A stretch of 64,000 bases of DNA, taken from positions 1 through 64,000 of the forward strand of contig CAWHIK010000004.1 in assembly GCA_963829485.1 (NCBI GenBank), read 5' to 3'. A program made the position numbers and the translations under genes. Positions 60,010 to 64,000 of the stretch are shown piece after piece; the stretch's first letter is position 1; each line of letters opens with the position of its first letter. This stretch comes from JBGPQJ01 sp963829485. Lineage in GTDB: Bacteria; Chloroflexota; Anaerolineae; Anaerolineales; Villigracilaceae. Below the pieces are notes generated by a model that worked only from the letters and a program-made list of their open reading frames with translations, was not told where the DNA came from and made no database searches.

Positions 60010-62453
60010 CTAGTGTTCTATGGCAGACCTTAGTAATTCCTGGCCGATCAGGTCTGCAGCCTGAGAATCTCCATCCTCCAAGGCGACCACTGCAACCAGC
60101 GGAGTCCCCTGCCACCCGGCAGGAGTCCCCCCAATAAACCAGGCAATGGTTGATTCAGCATTTCCCGTCATGTCGATGAAACGCCAGAAGGATTGTTGTG
60201 GAGCCAATACCTCCGACGTCACCGCTTCAACGGATTCAGGCGTGAAGACAACCGTGTTGTCCTGGAACCGGGGTAATACTGCCCAATCTGATAATCCTGT
60301 TTGGACAGAGGTGGCTAACTGGCCGGGAGTTCGCACGCCTTTGTTCGCGAGAGTTGAGGCTGCCAAAGCCATTTGTAATGGACTCACCCGCAGACCGTCC
60401 AGCGTTCCCACGAGAGATGCAGGTGCCACCGCTAAACGGATTTCAGGCTCACTGTAGAAACCCAGTAAAGAAAATAGATCAATATTATCCTGACGGCTTG
60501 GGCGTACTCCCAGGTCATCTTCGAGCGCCTGGATGAATAGCGATAACAAATCTCCGGGAGGATAAATACCCTGTGCGGCGCGATTGATCAAGGGGGAATC
60601 GGGATCATTGATCACTTGTGCTCCTGTTTCACTGAGCATGTTTGGATCAAATGTGGGGTGAGAAGCCATTGCCAGAATTTCGCCGGTTTCAGCATTTAGC
60701 AGGATCGCAGACCCCTTGTGCGCGCCAAGAAGTGTATCGGCATTGGACTGTAAGGGTAAATCGATACTCAGGCGGATATTGGAACCGGGCGGCGGAGTCC
60801 CGTAAAGGAGTTGATTCCACCATAGTTGGATTGTCGGGTATCCCACCAGTCCACGCAAATAGGGGTCAAACTTAATTCCAAACCACTTTGACCATAAGTG
60901 CTGTTTGTATACCCTGTGATTGAGCCGAGATTTGGGTGTCGGTAGTCTCGCGAATAGCTCCCCGAATCTCCGGAGGTCACATTGATCGGATTATTGTTCC
61001 TATCGACAAGGTTTCCTCTTGCGACATACAGGTCTGATATGGTTCGTCTCGGGTTATCCGTCCTGGACAGGATATCATCGGATCGCCAGATGGACCACCA
61101 TGCATTGGTTATTGACAATCCAAATAACAGGACGAAGAAGAAAATGGCAACATGGAGATAAGGTTTTTCGAAGAGGAGGGGAGCGGGGTCTTCATCCGGT
61201 TGGCTGCCGATAATGAGAATAAGAATTATGGCGATCATGGATGTCACCAAGGATGACCCGCCGTACGAGACAAATGGGAGCGTTACTCCGGTCAATGGAA
61301 GAAGGCGAAGATTGCCTCCGATGATCAATATACTCTGCGCGCCCAGGTATGCAGTTAATCCTGCAGCCAAAAGTCGTTTGAATGAATCCTGCGCTTTCAT
61401 GGCTGTATGGATTCCGCGAGCGATCATCACTGCCAGAGTGGCGTACAACATAACAGTACCGACGAGGCCAGTTTCCTCAGCAAGCGCGGAAAATATAAAA
61501 TCGGAAATGGCGACAGGGACCAGACCGGGCGAACCGATACCCAGACCGCGACCCGGTATCCCGCCGTTGGAAATGGCGATAAGAGATTGGATCGTCTGGT
61601 ATCCTGAGCCACCTGGATCGGACCAGGGGCTGAGCCAGGCAGTGAACCTTACTTGAATGATGTCTACAGCGAGGTATCCGACTAAACCAGCGAGTAAAAA
61701 AATAAAAATACTCGCGAGAATCACGCGTTTGCGTCCTGTGGCTAGATACACAATGACTGAATAAAGAAATATGAATATGGACGCCGTCCCCAGATCACGT
61801 TGGACAACGAGAATGAGGATTGCGAGTCCGGTCAGAAAGAATGTCGGAAGGATCAGTGGGAAAAAGCCCTGCCGGAGGGGGAGATTGTCTGCAAGATAAG
61901 CCGCCAAATAAATGACCAGAAGAAGCTTGAGTGGCTCTGAAGGCTGAAAATAGACACCGCAGCATCCGAGCCATAGCCGAGGACCTGCGCCAAGGGGATT
62001 GGTTCCAAAGACGAGTGTGAGCGCAGTGAGAAAGATGCCGCTCAGCAGAAGTATGTATTTATAACGTCTTAAGAAACTTATCTGCCATGAATGCTTTGCG
62101 CCCAATATGAGCACTCCGCCGCCCAAGATAAACCAGAGTGCCTGTCGTAGTCCAAATGAGGGAACAAGCCTCCAAATCATTAAAATCCCAATTCCAGCAA
62201 GTAGAGCGCATAGTGGGAAGATGTAAGGATCTGTATCTGGAAGATTTTTCCTGAGCTGCCAGTGAGTTAGGAACACAGTTATTGTCCATGCGGCGAATCC
62301 GAGCCAGTGGGATATGCGGAGGTCCACATACCAGCTCCGCTCTCGGACAGCAGGCGCGATGCTTAGGCTGAGTGCAAGGATGAACACAGATAGGGCTGCC
62401 AGGATGAGCAGCCGGCGTTCGATGATTTTTGCAGGCAAAAGTGTGGAATTCAC
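60010..62453 (-). CDS. SEDS (FtsW/RodA) protein fused to a degenerate penicillin-binding domain, frameshifted
   Basis: About 814 residues when restored. Part 1 (1-430): ten-helix SEDS glycosyltransferase with PSEPLKLLLVIYLAAYLA, VVQRDLGTASIFIFLYS, GRGLGIGSPGLVPVAISDFI with the conserved Asp, and PFVSYGGSSLVTSMIA. Part 2 begins with a membrane segment, ARGNLVDRNNNPINVTSG and LGSITGYTNSTYGQSGLEL (PBP2 dimerisation type), then a frame shift near 60866 (one base lost; FDPYLRGLVGYPT restored). The transpeptidase-like remainder reads GSAILLNAETGEILAMASHP but the catalytic sites are missing: YPPGDLLSLF replaces YPPGSTFK, the SxN region is deleted, and DMTGNAES replaces the KTG box. The SEDS part should polymerise glycan; the PBP-like part is probably a non-catalytic activator (inference). 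Confidence 0.85.
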
Positions 62454-62534
62454 AGCGCGAAGATCGATTCGTCTATGGAATTGATTTACGTTTAATTGTT
62501 GGAATTCGGAAAATTAGTAATGCAATATGAAATC

Positions 62535-63401
62535 TCACGTAATATATTTTCCGATTAGTGGATGAAGTTTTTCCCTGGTTTCTTGAGGGATTATTTCACG
62601 ATGTGTGATCAGTGCTGATGCGAGAGCGTGTTGACAGGAGCATTTCGTCTCCGCCTGGAAATTTTCAGCCAAAAAGCGAATGGCTTCCTGGGCGATCGCC
62701 GTATTTTTATTGAGCGTCTTGATGACCATATCCACAGAGACCGGTTCCATACTCACATGCCAGACATCGTAATCTGTGACATGCGCCATTGTTGCATAGC
62801 ATATTTCAGCCTCTCTGGCCAGGAATGCTTCGGGAGAAGCAGTCATCCCTATGATGGACAAACCCCAGGAGCGAAAAATCTGAGATTCAGCTTTTGTGGA
62901 AAACCTCGGCCCTTCGATGGTGATCAGCGTTCCACCCAAGTGCACATTTGCTCCTGCTTTTTGAACATTATCGAGTACTTGTGCCGACCATTCACCACAA
63001 AAAGGGTCGGCTGCTCCGACATGCGCGACCAGGCCGTCGCCAAAAAACGTCCGCGGGCGGCTGTGGGTAAAGTCGAATAATTGATCCGGGATGACGATGT
63101 CCCCTGGAGCATAGTCTTCCCTTAGCGAACCGCATGCTGAAATACTGACAATTCGGTCAACGCCCAAAGTCTTTAATGCGAAGATGTTCGCCCGGTAATT
63201 TACTTCTGTGGGGGAGATGTGGTGCCCAATTCCGTGACGGGCAAGGAAGGCGATTCTTCTCCCGCTCAGTGAACCGAGCTTTACGGGTGCGCTGGTTTTA
63301 CCGAACGGGGTGTTCACATCCGCTTCCTCGATATCGGAAAGTCCTGGTATTGAATATAACCCGGATCCGCCGATGACCGCAAAATCGATTTTCCTAATCA
63401 T
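62535..63401 (-). CDS. mtnP: S-methyl-5'-thioadenosine phosphorylase
   Basis: 288-residue purine-type phosphorylase. N-terminal FAVIGGSGLYSIPGLSDIEE, phosphate/ribose site LARHGIGHHISPTEVNYRANIFAL, ISACGSLREDYAPGDIVIPDQ, the substrate loop GPRFSTKAESQIFRSWG and the IIGMTASPEAFLAREAEICYA segment. These mark the MTAP subgroup rather than PNP (S/T-E-A and D-Y-D-x-W). It cleaves methylthioadenosine from polyamine synthesis for methionine salvage. Between the SEDS-PBP and FHA genes. Confidence 0.93.
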   Translation of the reverse strand: MIRKIDFAVIGGSGLYSIPGLSDIEEADVNTPFGKTSAPVKLGSLSGRRIAFLARHGIGHHISPTEVNYRANIFALKTLGVDRIVSISACGSLREDYAPGDIVIPDQLFDFTHSRPRTFFGDGLVAHVGAADPFCGEWSAQVLDNVQKAGANVHLGGTLITIEGPRFSTKAESQIFRSWGLSIIGMTASPEAFLAREAEICYATMAHVTDYDVWHVSMEPVSVDMVIKTLNKNTAIAQEAIRFLAENFQAETKCSCQHALASALITHREIIPQETREKLHPLIGKYIT

Positions 63402-63428
63402 ATCTTGTCTCCTTGCGTATGTGACATA

Positions 63429-63863
63429 TCATCGCGGAGGATTTATCGCCACCGTAATGGAAGAGTGTCCGCACTGGATGGTGTCACCGGAAATGACCAC
63501 TGTGGGTCCGGAAAGGATTTCCTGGTTAAGTTTCGTTCCATTTTTCGAATCCAAATCTTCGATCCACCATTGAGCGTGATGGAAGGAAAGTCTCGCATGG
63601 TGGGTGGATACGGCTTCGTCGCCGATAACGCATTCGCACGCGGGGTCGCGGCCGATGGTGATTTCCGCCTTGTTAAAGCTAAGCATCTGAGGCGAACCAT
63701 CGACAGAGTTTAAGAGGAGGTTAATTGGCGGGACTTTTCGGGATGCGAGCAGCCTGGCTTGGATTCGCAGATCGTTCCAGAGAATCCAGATTACAAATCC
63801 CAGAAATGCAAAAAGACTCACACCGAGGAGCAATCGAAGCGCGAGGAGAACCTCTCCGGTCAT
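63429..63863 (-). CDS. FHA-domain protein with an N-terminal membrane anchor
   Basis: 144 residues. One helix (ALRLLLGVSLFAFLGFVIWI) places the C-terminal FHA domain in the cytoplasm. FHA motif: EITIGRDPACECVIGDEAVS then THHARLSF and LDSKNGTKLNQEIL, with the Arg, Ser and Asn of the phosphothreonine pocket. Such FhaB-like proteins in Actinobacteria link Ser/Thr kinase signals to SEDS/PBP proteins of wall growth. The ATG overlaps the stop of the upstream partial gene by 4 nt (ATGA), suggesting coupled translation. Confidence 0.88.
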   Translation of the reverse strand: MTGEVLLALRLLLGVSLFAFLGFVIWILWNDLRIQARLLASRKVPPINLLLNSVDGSPQMLSFNKAEITIGRDPACECVIGDEAVSTHHARLSFHHAQWWIEDLDSKNGTKLNQEILSGPTVVISGDTIQCGHSSITVAINPPR

Positions 63864-64000
63864 TTATCTGGTTTATCGAGGGGCTTAAGAGTCGCTGTAG
63901 GTCGTTCGCTGGATACTGGTGATATGGGAGCCGTGCTCCCCTTGGTGTAAGCTGGCGGGTTATCCTGCCCGAATATGACAGGAAGACCTGCCAACGAGAT
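63860..64000 (-). CDS. C-terminal end of an upstream gene (partial), Pro/Ser/Thr-rich tail
   Basis: Minus-strand frame open from the window edge to a TGA at 63860 that overlaps the ATG of the FHA gene. It reads LPVIFGQDNPPAYTKGST, then APISPVSSERPTATLKPLDK and ends PDK. The Pro/Thr/Ser-rich, basic end looks like a linker or tail. By analogy with actinobacterial wall clusters it may be another FHA protein or a kinase, but the sequence does not prove it. Confidence 0.5.
   Translation of the reverse strand: MSLAGLPVIFGQDNPPAYTKGSTAPISPVSSERPTATLKPLDKPDK

Overview
The window looks like chromosomal DNA of a filamentous-type Chloroflexota (most like Anaerolineae). This is inferred from the gene mix: a SUF operon with a SufR-type repressor, a glgA-glgC-malQ glycogen block, a very large NdvB-type glucan synthase, many Chloroflexota-style orphan stress genes, and a SEDS-PBP fusion next to FHA proteins. 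No ribosomal RNA or marker gene fixes the taxon.

Layout. 1-350: A+T-richer DNA unlike its neighbour; it joins abruptly to a truncated ABC permease. 0.3-5.4 kb (minus): ABC-2 exporter, a decayed gene and two AI-2E family permeases. 5.4-29.3 kb (minus): a long co-oriented island of envelope and general stress genes (HU, CBS pair, lmo0937-like, PAP2 and lipid kinase, YtxH, YggT-like, GlsB, CsbD, dodecin, two related FVDEP proteins, a DUF697-type GTPase, receiver proteins, a PAS-GAF histidine kinase, the 2850-residue NdvB, universal stress protein). Four copies of a two-hairpin intergenic element are scattered in it. 29.6-35.8 kb (minus): secDF, a phosphatase/RCK-channel-like/P-loop operon, a methyltransferase and a second YtxH protein. 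35.8-43.0 kb (plus): a TetR-controlled fatty-acid beta-oxidation operon. 43.0-50.3 kb: divergent sufT-sufR / sufCBD-orphan-SUS genes with a paired operator. 50.3-53.3 kb: PIG-L deacetylase, methyltransferase, hisS and tRNA-His. 53.4-57.7 kb: glycogen synthesis and turnover. 57.7-60.0 kb: EamA exporter, superoxide dismutase, ferredoxin. 60.0-64.0 kb (minus): SEDS protein fused to a degenerate transpeptidase domain, methylthioadenosine phosphorylase, and FHA proteins.

How the genes fit. The stress island joins DNA protection (HU), membrane remodelling (PAP2, lipid kinase, small membrane proteins), periplasmic or surface glucan (NdvB) and two-component signalling. The TetR gene sits behind a consensus promoter whose start region holds a palindromic operator, which suggests autoregulation and acyl-CoA-type control of beta-oxidation. 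The suf region carries two near-identical 27-bp sites, one touching each divergent -35 box.

Quality note. At least 20 otherwise well-conserved genes are split by a single-base frameshift. These are dense in the first 20 kb and absent from the 8.5 kb ndvB gene and from about 32-45 kb. I read most as probable indel errors (or, less likely, real decay) and annotate each such gene as one unit over its full span.
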